From assembly GCF_028768465.1 (NCBI RefSeq), contig NZ_CP118225.1, positions 6,677,001 to 6,741,000 of the forward strand: 64,000 nt of DNA. Direction: 5' to 3'. Below are positions 39,342 to 48,580 of the stretch, one piece after another. The number at the start of each line of letters is the position of its first letter. Position 1 is the stretch's first letter. This DNA comes from Rhodopirellula sp. P2 (GTDB lineage Bacteria > Planctomycetota > Planctomycetia > Pirellulales > Pirellulaceae). The notes beneath the pieces were generated by a model that did no database searches, was not told the origin of the DNA, and worked only from the letters and a program-made list of their open reading frames with translations. The translations under genes were made by a program, and so were the position numbers.

Positions 39342-41057
39342 TCAACCATCCACCACCGTCTCGCGGACGATTTCGTCGAGGGTGGTGACTCCGTCGCGGG
39401 CCAGGCTCATGCCGAACTCTCGTAGGATCACCATCCCATTGCTCTGGGCTTGATTTCGCAGTTCGTCGGTGCTGGCGTTCTGCATGATCATTTCGCGAAT
39501 CGTGTCGTTGAGAATCATCAACTCGAACAGCGCGATCCGGCCCTTGTAGCCGGTGTTGTTGCACTTCTCGCAACCGACGCCTTTGAAGTAGTCCGTCGTT
39601 TCGATCTCTTCCCGGGTCATCCCGAGTTCCATCAGCAAGTCGCTGCTGACACGGGTCTTTTCCCGGCAGCCCGTGCAGATTCGGCGGACCAGTCGCTGAG
39701 CCAAAATGGCTTCGACGGTCGCGCAAATCATGAAGGGCTGGATCCCCATGTCGGTCAACCGAGTGACCGTGCTGGGCGAATCGTTGGTGTGCAGGGTGCT
39801 GAACACCAAGTGACCGGTTAGCGCCGCCTGAATGGAGATCTCGGCGGTCTCCAAGTCGCGAATTTCGCCGACCAGGATCGTGTCCGGGTCCTGCCGCAAA
39901 ATCGCTCGCAAACAAGACGCAAAGGTCACCCCGGCGTCGGAGTCAATCGGGATCTGAATGATCCCGTCAATGTCGTATTCCACCGGGTCTTCGGTGGTGA
40001 TCAGTTTCTCGGAAATCTCGTTGAGTTCTGAGAGGGTCGAGTACAAGGTGGTCGTCTTGCCCGATCCCGTTGGGCCGGTGACCAGCACGATCCCGTTGGG
40101 GCGATCGATTGCCGACCGGAACCGGGCCATCATGTCCTCGTCCATGCCGACGTTTTCGAGCGACAGGTTCACCACCGAGCGGTCGAGCACCCGCATGACG
40201 GTCGACTCACCAAAGATCGTTGGCAGCACCGAAACGCGAAGGTCGACGGGGTGACCGCCCACCATCAGCTCGATCCGTCCGTCCTGCGGCATCCGGCGTT
40301 CGGCGATGTCCAGGTTGGCCATCACCTTGATCCGCGTCGTGATCGCAAAGGCGAGGTGACGTGGCGGCGGGACCATTTCGTAGAGCACGCCTTCGGATTT
40401 GATCCGAATCCGGAACTCATCTTCAAACGGTTCGAAGTGAATGTCCGATGCGTGATCCTTGATCGCCAGCAACAACACCATGTTGAGCAGTTTGCGAACC
40501 GGCGCCGAATCGGCCAGTGCTTCGGCGTCGGTGATGTTGAACTTTTCGTTGTCCAGCAAGCTGGCGGCCGCTTTCAGCTCTTCGTCTTCGGCCAGTTCAG
40601 CGACCAGTTTCTCGACGCTCTCGGCTTCGCTGTCGTAGTACTTCGTGATCGTTTTGCTGATGTCCGCTTCGGTGGCCACCAAAATCTTGATGTCATACCC
40701 GAGGAACGTCCGCAGTTCGTCTTGGATGTTCAGGTTCTGGGGGTCGCAGGTCGCGATGGTCAGCGAGTTGCCTTCGAACTGAATCGGAACACACCGATAC
40801 AGCTGGGCCATCGTTTCACTGATTTTCTCCATCACCTCCGGTTCCAACTTGGCGTCCTCCAGCGACACCGTCTGCATCCCCATCTGTTCGGCGAGCCCTT
40901 GGATGAGTTGCTCGTCGGTGATCAGCTGCATGTCCTCCGCGACTTTCCCAAACAGCGCACCGGGCTGCTGTTCTTGTTCGTCCAGCACAATTTGCAGCTG
41001 ATCATCGGTGAGGAAACCGAGGTCGACGAGGATCTGTCCGATGCGACGTGGGGCCAT
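39342..41057 (-). CDS. gspE: GspE/PilB-family assembly ATPase (second copy)
   Basis: A cytoplasmic hexameric ATPase that powers pilus or pseudopilus assembly at the GspF/PilC platform. 571 residues: an MshEN-type N-terminal domain (RRIGQILVDLGFLTDDQLQ, then EQMGMQTVSLEDAKLEPEV), N2 region (DHASDIHFEPFEDEFRIRIKSEG), Walker A GPTGSGKTTTLYS, Asp box, Walker B ILVGEIRDLETAEI, the His box LVFSTLHTNDS, and the zinc tetracysteine motif CTGC..CEKC. All catalytic parts are intact. It lies between pilT and the four-helix-bundle gene. Confidence 0.94.
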   Translation of the reverse strand: MAPRRIGQILVDLGFLTDDQLQIVLDEQEQQPGALFGKVAEDMQLITDEQLIQGLAEQMGMQTVSLEDAKLEPEVMEKISETMAQLYRCVPIQFEGNSLTIATCDPQNLNIQDELRTFLGYDIKILVATEADISKTITKYYDSEAESVEKLVAELAEDEELKAAASLLDNEKFNITDAEALADSAPVRKLLNMVLLLAIKDHASDIHFEPFEDEFRIRIKSEGVLYEMVPPPRHLAFAITTRIKVMANLDIAERRMPQDGRIELMVGGHPVDLRVSVLPTIFGESTVMRVLDRSVVNLSLENVGMDEDMMARFRSAIDRPNGIVLVTGPTGSGKTTTLYSTLSELNEISEKLITTEDPVEYDIDGIIQIPIDSDAGVTFASCLRAILRQDPDTILVGEIRDLETAEISIQAALTGHLVFSTLHTNDSPSTVTRLTDMGIQPFMICATVEAILAQRLVRRICTGCREKTRVSSDLLMELGMTREEIETTDYFKGVGCEKCNNTGYKGRIALFELMILNDTIREMIMQNASTDELRNQAQSNGMVILREFGMSLARDGVTTLDEIVRETVVDG

Positions 41058-41189
41058 GGCAGGAGAGCTTTCTGTTGGTAGCGACTAGCTGCTAGCGACT
41101 AGCTTTTCAGGTTGTGGATTCTGGTTTGGTTCGCAACATCATGAGCTAACAGCTAATCGCTAGTTGCTAGCCGCTCGATCGCAACGCGA

Positions 41190-42296
41190 TCAGTCTTCTT
41201 TGATCGGAACGGGTTCATCACCCAGACCTTGTCTGGCTTGAACGATTCGTTTGGCCAAGTCATCGGGACGGTGGGCTTTGGCCAACACGTCTTCCACCGA
41301 GACTCGGTCGCCTTTCCAGTGATTGAACAGAGCGTCGTCCATCAACTGCATCCCAAACTTGGCTCCCGTCTGCATCGACGAGTTGATCCGGAACGTCTTG
41401 TTTTCGCGAATCAGGTTGGCGATGCCGGGCGTGACGTTCAGGACTTCGTAGGCGGCACACCGACCGCCACCAATTTTGGGCAGCAACGTTTGAGCGACCA
41501 CGCCGATCAGCGTCGAAGCGAGTTGGGTCCGAATCTGGTCCTGCAGGTTGCCGGGGAACGCGTCGATGATCCGGTTGACCGTGCCTTGAGCACTGTTCGT
41601 GTGCAGGGTGCCAAACACGACGTGCCCCGTTTCCGCCGCACTGATCGCCGCTTCGATGGTTTCCAGGTCGCGAAGCTCGCCGACCAGAATCACGTCGGGG
41701 TCTTGCCGCAGAGCACGACGAATCGCCTCGGAGAAACTCGGCACGTCCACGCCGACTTCCCGTTGATTGATCGTCGACTCTTTGTGTTCGTGATAGAACT
41801 CGATCGGGTCTTCGATCGTGATGATGTGGTGGTCAATGGTCTCGTTGAGCAAGTTGATCAGTGAGGCCAGCGTGGTCGATTTCCCCGACCCCGTGGGGCC
41901 GGTCACCAGGAACAACCCCCGCGGGCGGTGAACCATTTTGACGACCGCCTCGGGCAAACCAAGTTGCTCGGGTGTCAATTTGTCATTGGGGATCTGACGC
42001 AGCACCATGGAAATGAAACCACGCTGCTTGAAGACCGAAACCCGAAAGCGGGCCAAATCGCCAAACGCGAACCCGAAGTCGGTTGAGCCCGATTCCTGCA
42101 ACTCACGCTGACAACGTTCCGGCGTGATCGACTTCATCAACGCGACGGAGTCCTCGCCTTCCAGCGTCTTTGTTTCCAGCTTTCGCATCCGACCGTGCAA
42201 CCGAAACACAGGCGGCTGACCAACAACGATGTGAATATCACTCACACCTTGCTTCACAGCGGCTTGCAGCAGTTTGTCGATCAGCACGGTGGCCAT
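41190..42296 (-). CDS. pilT: PilT-family retraction ATPase
   Basis: Drives disassembly of type IV pili for twitching and DNA uptake. 368 residues with the PilT layout: DKLLQAAVKQGVSDIHIVVGQPPVFRLHGRM, then GPTGSGKSTTLASLI (Walker A), TIEDPIEFYH, ILVGELRDLETIEAAISAAETGHVVFGTLHTNSA (Walker B and His box) and the QTLLPKIGGGRCAAYEVL segment. There is no zinc tetracysteine motif, as expected for PilT. Its presence argues that the machine makes retractile fibres rather than being a pure secretion system. It lies about 490 bases downstream of the first ATPase gene. Confidence 0.94.
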   Translation of the reverse strand: MATVLIDKLLQAAVKQGVSDIHIVVGQPPVFRLHGRMRKLETKTLEGEDSVALMKSITPERCQRELQESGSTDFGFAFGDLARFRVSVFKQRGFISMVLRQIPNDKLTPEQLGLPEAVVKMVHRPRGLFLVTGPTGSGKSTTLASLINLLNETIDHHIITIEDPIEFYHEHKESTINQREVGVDVPSFSEAIRRALRQDPDVILVGELRDLETIEAAISAAETGHVVFGTLHTNSAQGTVNRIIDAFPGNLQDQIRTQLASTLIGVVAQTLLPKIGGGRCAAYEVLNVTPGIANLIRENKTFRINSSMQTGAKFGMQLMDDALFNHWKGDRVSVEDVLAKAHRPDDLAKRIVQARQGLGDEPVPIKED

Positions 42297-42788
42297 GGAA
42301 AACGCCTGACGTTGGGTGAGAGGGCGTGAAGAGGAGAAAAGAGGGCTTCGAGTCTGGCTGAGATTCAGCGGCGACTCGGCCAGCCAGCATTCGACCGGGT
42401 TTCAACCGGCCACTCCCCAGGTGATTCGCAAGAAAAGACGAGCACGAACCACGCCAGAGCAACCGGCATCCCGCCAGATCGTTCGGCAACGGGACGGTGT
42501 GTCCCAGACAAGTCGCCCGACACGTGATTTCCTGTGCCAGACGGTGACATTATGCGTGAAACAGCGTCAAAGGCAAAGAAATTCGCGTCTTGTCGCCCGA
42601 ATGCACACCAGACCACCCCTGCTGAGGCAACCCGAACCAACCCGCTCGCTCATCGAGCGGCACCCGAACCGACGCGTGAGTCCCCTGGCCAGCCCACCGC
42701 CGGGGATTCTGCCAGCCGCCCGCAACGCCCCCGAGTCCGATTCGGCGGGGCGTGCCAGATGCCAGCGGGCCAGCGAACTCCAGCCTGC
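42297..42788. other. Spacer between pilT and pilB
   Basis: 492 bases with no gene recognised. Open frames on both strands here lack start signals. It may hold a promoter for pilT and downstream genes, but no clear motif was seen. Confidence 0.45.
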
Positions 42789-44546
42789 CTACAGCGACGA
42801 CAACTCTTTCGCGATGTGATCGAGCGCGAGCGCTTCTTGCTCTGTCTTTTTGGCGACCCGATAGACCTCGTCGAAAGTCGTGATCCCGCGAATCACCTTC
42901 AGCATGCCATCGGCGTAAAGCGTTGACATGCCGTTCTTTATGGCCTCTTCGCGAATCGTCTTGGTGGTCGTTCCCTTGAACATCAACTCGCGGAGCTTGT
43001 TGTTGATCAGCATCAGCTCGTAGATCCCGATCCGGCCACGATAGCCAGTCCGGCCGCAGTACGTGCATCCCTTGCCCTTGCTGAACTCGGCTTGAGCCAG
43101 CATCTCCGGTGGGATCTCCGAGTCGTCGATCACGCTCTGAGGAGGCTGGTAACGGACCTTGCAACGAGGGCAAATGGTCCGCACCAAACGCTGAGCCAGC
43201 ACCGCGATGACGGAACTTGCCACCATATAGGATGGTACACCGATGTCCACCATCCGTGATATAGCACTGGGCGCATCGTTCGTGTGTAGAGTACTGAAAA
43301 CCAAGTGTCCAGTCAGTGAGGCTTGAATTCCCATCGATGCCGTCTCGTGATCTCGCATTTCGCCCACGAGAATGATGTTGGGTGCTTGCCGCAACATGGC
43401 CCGAATGATGCGTGCGAAGTCGAGGCCGATGTTGTGCTTGACTTCGACCTGGTTGATCCCAGGCAGGTAGTACTCGACCGGGTCTTCCGCGGTGATGATC
43501 TTGCGGTCGGGTCGGTTCAGTGCGTTCAGGGAGGCGTACAGGGTGGTGGTCTTTCCGGACCCAGTGGGGCCGGTGACCAGCACGATCCCGTTGGGACGAC
43601 GGATCAAGGAGTTGAAGTTCCGGAAGTCACGCTCGGACAGACCGAGTTGGCGGGTGCCGACTTTGATGTTGTCCTTGTCCAGCAACCGCATCACACAGGA
43701 CTGGCCGTGGTTGGTGGGGATGATGCTGACCCGCAAATCGAGCTGCTTGTCCCCCACGGTGATTTTGATCCGCCCGTCCGTGGGGCGTCGCTTCTCGCTG
43801 ATGTCGATCTTCGAAAGGATCTTGATCCGGGCGATGATGGCGGAGAGCATCCGCCGGGGGGCAGCTTCCCGCTCGACGCAGACGCCGTCAATTCGATAAC
43901 GGATCCGAACGCGATCTTCGAAGGGCTCGACGTGGATGTCGCTGGCCCGCAACTGGACGGCTTCCGCGATCATCAAGTTGACCAGCCGGATGACGGGAGC
44001 CGAGTTGTCATCGACGGTTTCCTCCCCCCCACCGGTGTCGGACTCGGTTTCGGTGAAGTCGATGGCCGTGTCGGTGAACTCTTGCAACATCGAGTCAGCC
44101 GATTCGCCTTCGACCTGACCGTAGTATTGGTTGATCGCCCCGTTGATGGCTTCTTTGGGAGCCAGAGCGGTTTCGATCTTCCGGTTGAGGATGAAACGCA
44201 GCTTCTCGACGGTTTCGAGGTCAAACGGGTCGGCGATCAGAATCGTCAGGGCCCCGTCTTCTTCTTTGAAGGGCAACACCGTGTTTTCGCGCGCGACCGA
44301 TTCGGGGACCAATTCGATGACGGATTCGCTGATCCGCTCGCTGCGGAGGTCCACAAAGGGAATTTTGTGGAACTTTGCCAAGGCCATCCCGACTTCTTCG
44401 GGGCTGGCGTATTCCATTTTGATCAGCACGTCGCCGATGTCCGCACCGGTGTTCTTCGCGACTTCTTCGGCTTCGGACAGCTGATCGAGACTGATGACGC
44501 CCTGTTGGAGCAGCAAATCGGTGAAATCTTGCATCGTCCGGCTCAT
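42789..44546 (-). CDS. pilB: PilB/GspE-family assembly ATPase (first copy)
   Basis: 585 residues. The MshEN domain (TDLLLQQGVISLDQLSEAEEVA; PFVDLRSERISESVIELVPES) is followed by an acidic linker (about 165-190), then ASDIHVEPFEDRVRIRYRIDGV, Walker A GPTGSGKTTTLYASL, Walker B ILVGEMRDHETASM, LVFSTLHTNDAPSA and the zinc motif CPRC..CTYC. It is about half identical by eye to the second ATPase at 39342-41057 in the core but differs in the linker, so the two are probably ancient paralogues. It is the first gene of the train. The spacer ahead of it has the inverted repeat CGTGAT..ATCACG at 44612-44631, a possible operator. Confidence 0.93.
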   Translation of the reverse strand: MSRTMQDFTDLLLQQGVISLDQLSEAEEVAKNTGADIGDVLIKMEYASPEEVGMALAKFHKIPFVDLRSERISESVIELVPESVARENTVLPFKEEDGALTILIADPFDLETVEKLRFILNRKIETALAPKEAINGAINQYYGQVEGESADSMLQEFTDTAIDFTETESDTGGGEETVDDNSAPVIRLVNLMIAEAVQLRASDIHVEPFEDRVRIRYRIDGVCVEREAAPRRMLSAIIARIKILSKIDISEKRRPTDGRIKITVGDKQLDLRVSIIPTNHGQSCVMRLLDKDNIKVGTRQLGLSERDFRNFNSLIRRPNGIVLVTGPTGSGKTTTLYASLNALNRPDRKIITAEDPVEYYLPGINQVEVKHNIGLDFARIIRAMLRQAPNIILVGEMRDHETASMGIQASLTGHLVFSTLHTNDAPSAISRMVDIGVPSYMVASSVIAVLAQRLVRTICPRCKVRYQPPQSVIDDSEIPPEMLAQAEFSKGKGCTYCGRTGYRGRIGIYELMLINNKLRELMFKGTTTKTIREEAIKNGMSTLYADGMLKVIRGITTFDEVYRVAKKTEQEALALDHIAKELSSL

Positions 44547-44715
44547 GGTGAATTCCTTCGTCGACAGAAAAGCTTTGGCAGCCGAGTACTCGCAAAAAGG
44601 ACGCCCGGCGACGTGATCTTAGGATATCACGAGGATCCGGGGCAGGTTGCGGAATTCTGGGCCATGGCGAGCAAATCAAGGGCTCAGGGGGTTAGATGGT
44701 CCGATCCCTCTTGAA

Positions 44716-46660
44716 CGCGGAGCGGTGACAGGTGCTAGCCTCGGTTTTTAACCCGAGGTCTCGGACGATCCCCCACGCCCCGGCAAGCCGCGGAGTGGCG
44801 GCAGGTGCTCACAAACTCGCTGCCAACTGTCGTCGCTCCGCGAATCGCCCGTGTGCTTGGGCTTCGTGGACCTTGGGTTGAAACCCAAGGCTGCTCGGAT
44901 GTCGTCGCTCCGCGACTGTCGCCACGCACGGGCTCACTCCACCCAACCGCGGAGCGGTGACAGGTGCTAGCCTCGGGTTTTAACCCGAGGTCTCGGACGA
45001 TTCCCCACGCCCGGCAAGCCGCGGAGTGGCGGCAGGTGCTCACGAACTCGCTGCCAACTGTCGTCGCTCCGCGACTCGCCCGTGTGCTTGGCATTCGTGG
45101 ACCTTGGGTTGAAACCCAAGGCTGCTCGGATGTCGTCGCTCCGCGACTATGGCCACGCACGGGCTCGACCCACCCAACCGCGGAGCGGTGACAGGTGCTA
45201 GCCTCGGGTTTCAACCCGAGGTCTCGGAAGTCCCCCCACGCCCAGGAAGCCGCGGAGCGGCGGCAGGTGGTCACGAACTCGCTGCCAACTGTCGTCGCTC
45301 CGCGACTCGCCGGTGTGCTTGGCATTCGTGGACCTTGGGTTGAAACCCAAGGCTGCTCGGATGGCGTCGCTCCGCGACTGTGGCCACGCACGGGCTCACT
45401 CCACCCAACCGCGGAGCGGTGACAGGTGCCAGCCTCGGGTTTTAACCCGAGGTCTCGGAAGGTCCCCCACGCCCGGCAAGCCGCGGAGTGGCGGCAGGTG
45501 GTCACGAACTCGCTGCCAACTGTCGTCGCTCCGCGACTCGCCGGTGTGCTTGGCAATCGTGGACCTTGGGTTGAAACCCAAGGCTGCTCGGATGTCGTCG
45601 CTCCGCGACTGTGGCCACGCACGGGCTCGCCCCACCCAACCGCGGAGCGGTGACAGGTGCCAGCCTCGGGTTTCAACCCGAGGTCTCGGAAGGTCCTCCA
45701 CGCCCGGCAAGCCGCGGAGTGGCGGCAGGTGCTCACGAACTCGCTGCCAACTGTCGTCGCTCCGCGACTCGCCGGTGTGCTTGGCAATCGTGGACCTTGG
45801 GTTGAAACCCAAGGCTGCTCGGATGTCGTCGCTCCGCGACTATGGCCACGCACGGGCTCGCCCCACCCAACCGCGGAGCGGTGACAGGTGCCAGCCTCGG
45901 GTTTCAACCCGAGGTCTCGGAAGTCCCCCCACGCCCAGGAAGCCGCGGAGTGGCGGCAGGTGCTCACAAACTCGCTGCCAACTGTCGTCGCTCCGCGACT
46001 CGCCCGTGTGCTTGGGCATTCGTGGACCTTGGGTTGAAACCCAAGGCTGCTCGGATGGCGTCGCTCCGCGACTGTCGCCACGCACGGGCTCACTCCACCC
46101 AACCGCGGAGCGGTGACAGGTGCTAGCCTCGGTTTTCAACCCGAGGTCTCGGAAGGTCCCCCACGCCCAGGAAGCCGCGGAGTGGCGGCAGGTGCTCACA
46201 AACTGGCTGCCAACTGTCGTCGCTCCGCGACTCGCCGGTTTGCTTGGGCATTCGTGGACCTTGGGTTGAAACCCAAGGCTGCTCGGATGCCGTCGCTCCG
46301 CGACTGTGGCCACGCACGGGCTCGCCCCACCCAACCGCGGAGCGGTGACAGGTGCTAGCCTCGGGTTTTAACCCGAGGTCTCGGACGATTCCCCACGCCC
46401 AGGAAGCCACGGAGTGGCGGCAGGTGCTCACAAACTGGCTGCCAACTGTCGTCGCTCCGCGACTCGCCGGTGTGCATGGCTTTCGTGGACCTTGGGTTGA
46501 AACCCAAGGCTGCTCAGATGTCGTCGCTCCGCGACTGTGGCCACGCACGGGCTCACTCCACTCAACCGCGGAGCGGTGACAGGTGCCAGCCTCGGGTTTT
46601 AACCCGAGGTCTCGGAAGGTCCCCCACGCCCGGGTAAGCCACGGAGTGGCGGCAGGTGCT
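44716..46660 (+). repeat. Tandem array, nine units of 231-232 bp
   Basis: Unit starts (CGCGGAGCGGTGACAGGTG) lie at about 44716, 44947, 45178, 45409, 45640, 45871, 46103, 46335 and 46566. The last is partial. Each unit has two palindromes, CCTCGGGTTTTAACCCGAGG and CCTTGGGTTGAAACCCAAGG, and two CGCGGAG(C/T)GGCGGCAG / GTCGTCGCTCCGCGAC motifs. Because 231 is divisible by three, long frames (to 455 codons) stay open on both strands. I do not consider them genes. Confidence 0.95.
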
Positions 46661-46691
46661 GAGAAACGAAATGGCTGCGGATAACACCGGA

Positions 46692-46821
46692 GAGCACGAG
46701 CACGAGCACGAGCACGAGCTAGAAGCTAGAAGCTAGAAGCTAGAAGCTAGAAGCTAGAAGCTAGAAGCTAGAAGCTAGAAGCTAGAAGCTAGAAGCTAGA
46801 AGCTAGAAGCTAGAAGCTAGA
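46692..46821 (+). repeat. Compound microsatellite (GAGCAC)4-(TAGAAGC)n
   Basis: Four GAGCAC hexamers switch to about 14 TAGAAGC heptamers, ending 11 bases before the stop codon of the minus-strand FHA-EAL gene. Same hexamer-to-heptamer order as at 8995 and 53150. Confidence 0.95.
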
Positions 46822-46832
46822 AACAGGCCACC

Positions 46833-47948
46833 TCACGCTGGAGCGGGGCGGCCGTAGTAGAAACCTTGTGCCAGGTCGAAACCGACTTCTTGGCAGGCTT
46901 CGACTTCCTCGATCGTTTCGATTCCCTCGGCCAGAGCGGAGATGTCCAGGTCTTGCACCATGCTGACCAACGACCGCAGCATTCGCATGCGATTGCTGTC
47001 AACGACGCTCAATCCTCGAATCAGACCGATGTCGAATTTGACGTAATCGGGTCGGGCTTCGACCAATTCCGCCAACCGGGCTTGGCCGGCGCCGAAATCG
47101 TCGTAGGCCAATTGGATGTCCAATTCTTTCAACGTCGAATGCAGACGCCGCATTTGCTCGGGGTTGGTCACGGCGGATTCGTGGATTTCCAAGACGATCT
47201 TGGTGTTCGATGCCATCGTCCGGACCTTGGACAACGAATCGATCAACGACTGGCCGTCTTCCATCTCTTTGGGGTGCGTGTTGACGAACAAGGTTGGTGA
47301 ATCCGGAAGCTCACGGCCCACCCGAAGTCCTTCCCAACGCAGCAGTCGACTGAGTTCCACTTCCAGGTTGAGTTGCTCAGCGGCTTGGAACATGGCGCCG
47401 ACGGATTCCAGCCCGAACACGCTGCCTCGGCCAAGAATCTCAAACCCGATCATGCGAGCACCAATCACGGTGACGATCGGTTGAAAGTGCGGACGGACCA
47501 ACCGTTGGCTCATCAGGCGGTCGAACTGAACCAACGCCAAAGCTTGGTCGCAGACGTTTTCGGAGATGGTCCCCGCGGTGACTCCCGTCGGGGATTGTCG
47601 CCGCACTCGGAAGGGAGCTTCGGCGAAGTGAATCAGATCTTCATCCCCCACCACGACCGGTTCGGTGACGCGTTTTCCATTGAGGTACGTGCCGTTGGTG
47701 CTCTCGAGATCCCGAACGATCAGTTTGCCATCGACAAGCTTGAGCTCGGCGTGGTTTCCGCTGACCGTGCGAAACTGCAGCTTCATTGCAACGCCGGATT
47801 TCCGGCCCACGATGAACGGTTCCTGATCAATCGGCGTGTGTTGCAGAGTATCACCGGGACCCGTCGGACCAGACAGAAACCACACGTCTTCATAGACGGC
47901 GGTGCTGCGACGAAGTCGGTCGATTGGAAGGCTATCAACGGAAGCCAT
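46833..47948 (-). CDS. FHA-EAL domain protein, probable c-di-GMP phosphodiesterase
   Basis: 371 residues joining two signalling modules. The FHA domain (about 44-110) has the phosphothreonine-binding residues: GRKSG (R49), SGNH (S63, H66) and STNGTYLNG (N85). The EAL domain (about 140-371) keeps the catalytic set: E170 in FEILGRG, N223 in VNTHP, E255 in EIHES, D283-D284 in YDDFG, K304 in KFD, E341 in AEGIE and Q361. Hydrolysis of c-di-GMP to pGpG is therefore plausible, perhaps controlled by a phosphorylated partner bound to FHA. There is no signal peptide or membrane helix, so it is cytosolic. It is monocistronic; its closeness to a pilus locus is suggestive only. Confidence 0.88.
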   Translation of the reverse strand: MASVDSLPIDRLRRSTAVYEDVWFLSGPTGPGDTLQHTPIDQEPFIVGRKSGVAMKLQFRTVSGNHAELKLVDGKLIVRDLESTNGTYLNGKRVTEPVVVGDEDLIHFAEAPFRVRRQSPTGVTAGTISENVCDQALALVQFDRLMSQRLVRPHFQPIVTVIGARMIGFEILGRGSVFGLESVGAMFQAAEQLNLEVELSRLLRWEGLRVGRELPDSPTLFVNTHPKEMEDGQSLIDSLSKVRTMASNTKIVLEIHESAVTNPEQMRRLHSTLKELDIQLAYDDFGAGQARLAELVEARPDYVKFDIGLIRGLSVVDSNRMRMLRSLVSMVQDLDISALAEGIETIEEVEACQEVGFDLAQGFYYGRPAPA

Positions 47949-48238
47949 AACAACAATTTCACGGAGGAGCTTGCGGGGAAACGAGCGGTCTCCGAGAGGG
48001 TGGATCCTCGCTCTGCTGCAAAGCTAGGTCACGAGCCGTGAACAAACGCTTCACCCACTCGAATTTTCAACAATTCTCAAGAAGTGTGCTCACGACGACA
48101 ACAGGTCAGAACGAAACGTCCGCCGAAGGAATCGATTGTGCAGAAGATCCGAGTTGAACCGGCCAGCTCCAGGAAGGACCAGCCGGATGGTTGGGAAATG
48201 TCCCGGAGTAGCATCCTCTCTGAGCGGAGCGGCGCAAG

Positions 48239-48376
48239 CCCAATGCCATCTACTTTGTAGCGGAACGGCGCGAGCCGTCCGGTGACGCGCCGGAAAACAC
48301 CGACGATTTACCGGACGGCTTGCGCCGTTCCGCTAATAAAATCCCCTCGATTGGTTCTAAAGTAGATGGCATTGGG
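48239..48376. mobile_element. 138-bp nested inverted-repeat element (foldback/MITE-like)
   Basis: The outer arms CCCAATGCCATCTACTTT (48239-48256) and its exact reverse complement (48359-48376) enclose inner arms at 48259-48282 and 48311-48334, which match over 24 bases with one mismatch and begin AGCGGAACGGCGC. The whole can fold into a cruciform or RNA hairpin. No coding capacity. Confidence 0.6.
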
Positions 48377-48507
48377 CGCAAGCCGCCCGGTGCCGCGACA
48401 ACGCAGGGCTCGCGTCCTTCCACTGCGAAAGAAACCACGAAGTTTCTTCGCAACAGTTCCCTGGGCCGGCCTGGGTTGCGTTCCGACCTCTGAGCCACGG
48501 GCCCACC

Positions 48508-48546
48508 AAAAAAGGCCGGCCTCTTTCGGTGGAAAGAAGCCGGCCT
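48508..48546 (-). terminator. Intrinsic terminator of nrdJ
   Basis: On the minus strand GGCCGGC plus TTCTTTC pairs with GAAAGAG plus GCCGGCC (14 bp, loop CACC), followed by a run of six T. It begins about 35 bases after the nrdJ stop. Confidence 0.85.
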
Positions 48547-48580
48547 GCGAATGTCACTCAGCGTTCAAGGACGAACGGAC

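Larger units (their letters stand above)
47949..48580. other. Spacer between nrdJ and the FHA-EAL gene
   Basis: No gene recognised. Its 3' half holds the nested inverted repeat at 48239-48376 and the nrdJ terminator at 48508-48546. The upstream part (47949-48230) should hold the promoter of the minus-strand FHA-EAL gene; no clear motif was seen. Confidence 0.5.

Noticed and set aside
44735-46102. Open frame of 455 codons on the minus strand, and several frames over 200 codons on both strands, inside the 231-bp array
   Set aside because: They are kept open by a tandem repeat with a period divisible by three. All frames are equally open, no ribosome-binding site is present and the translations are just the repeat.
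44716-46660. Regular repeats considered as a CRISPR array
   Set aside because: The units are 231 bp with no short repeat/unique spacer alternation, and no cas genes are present.
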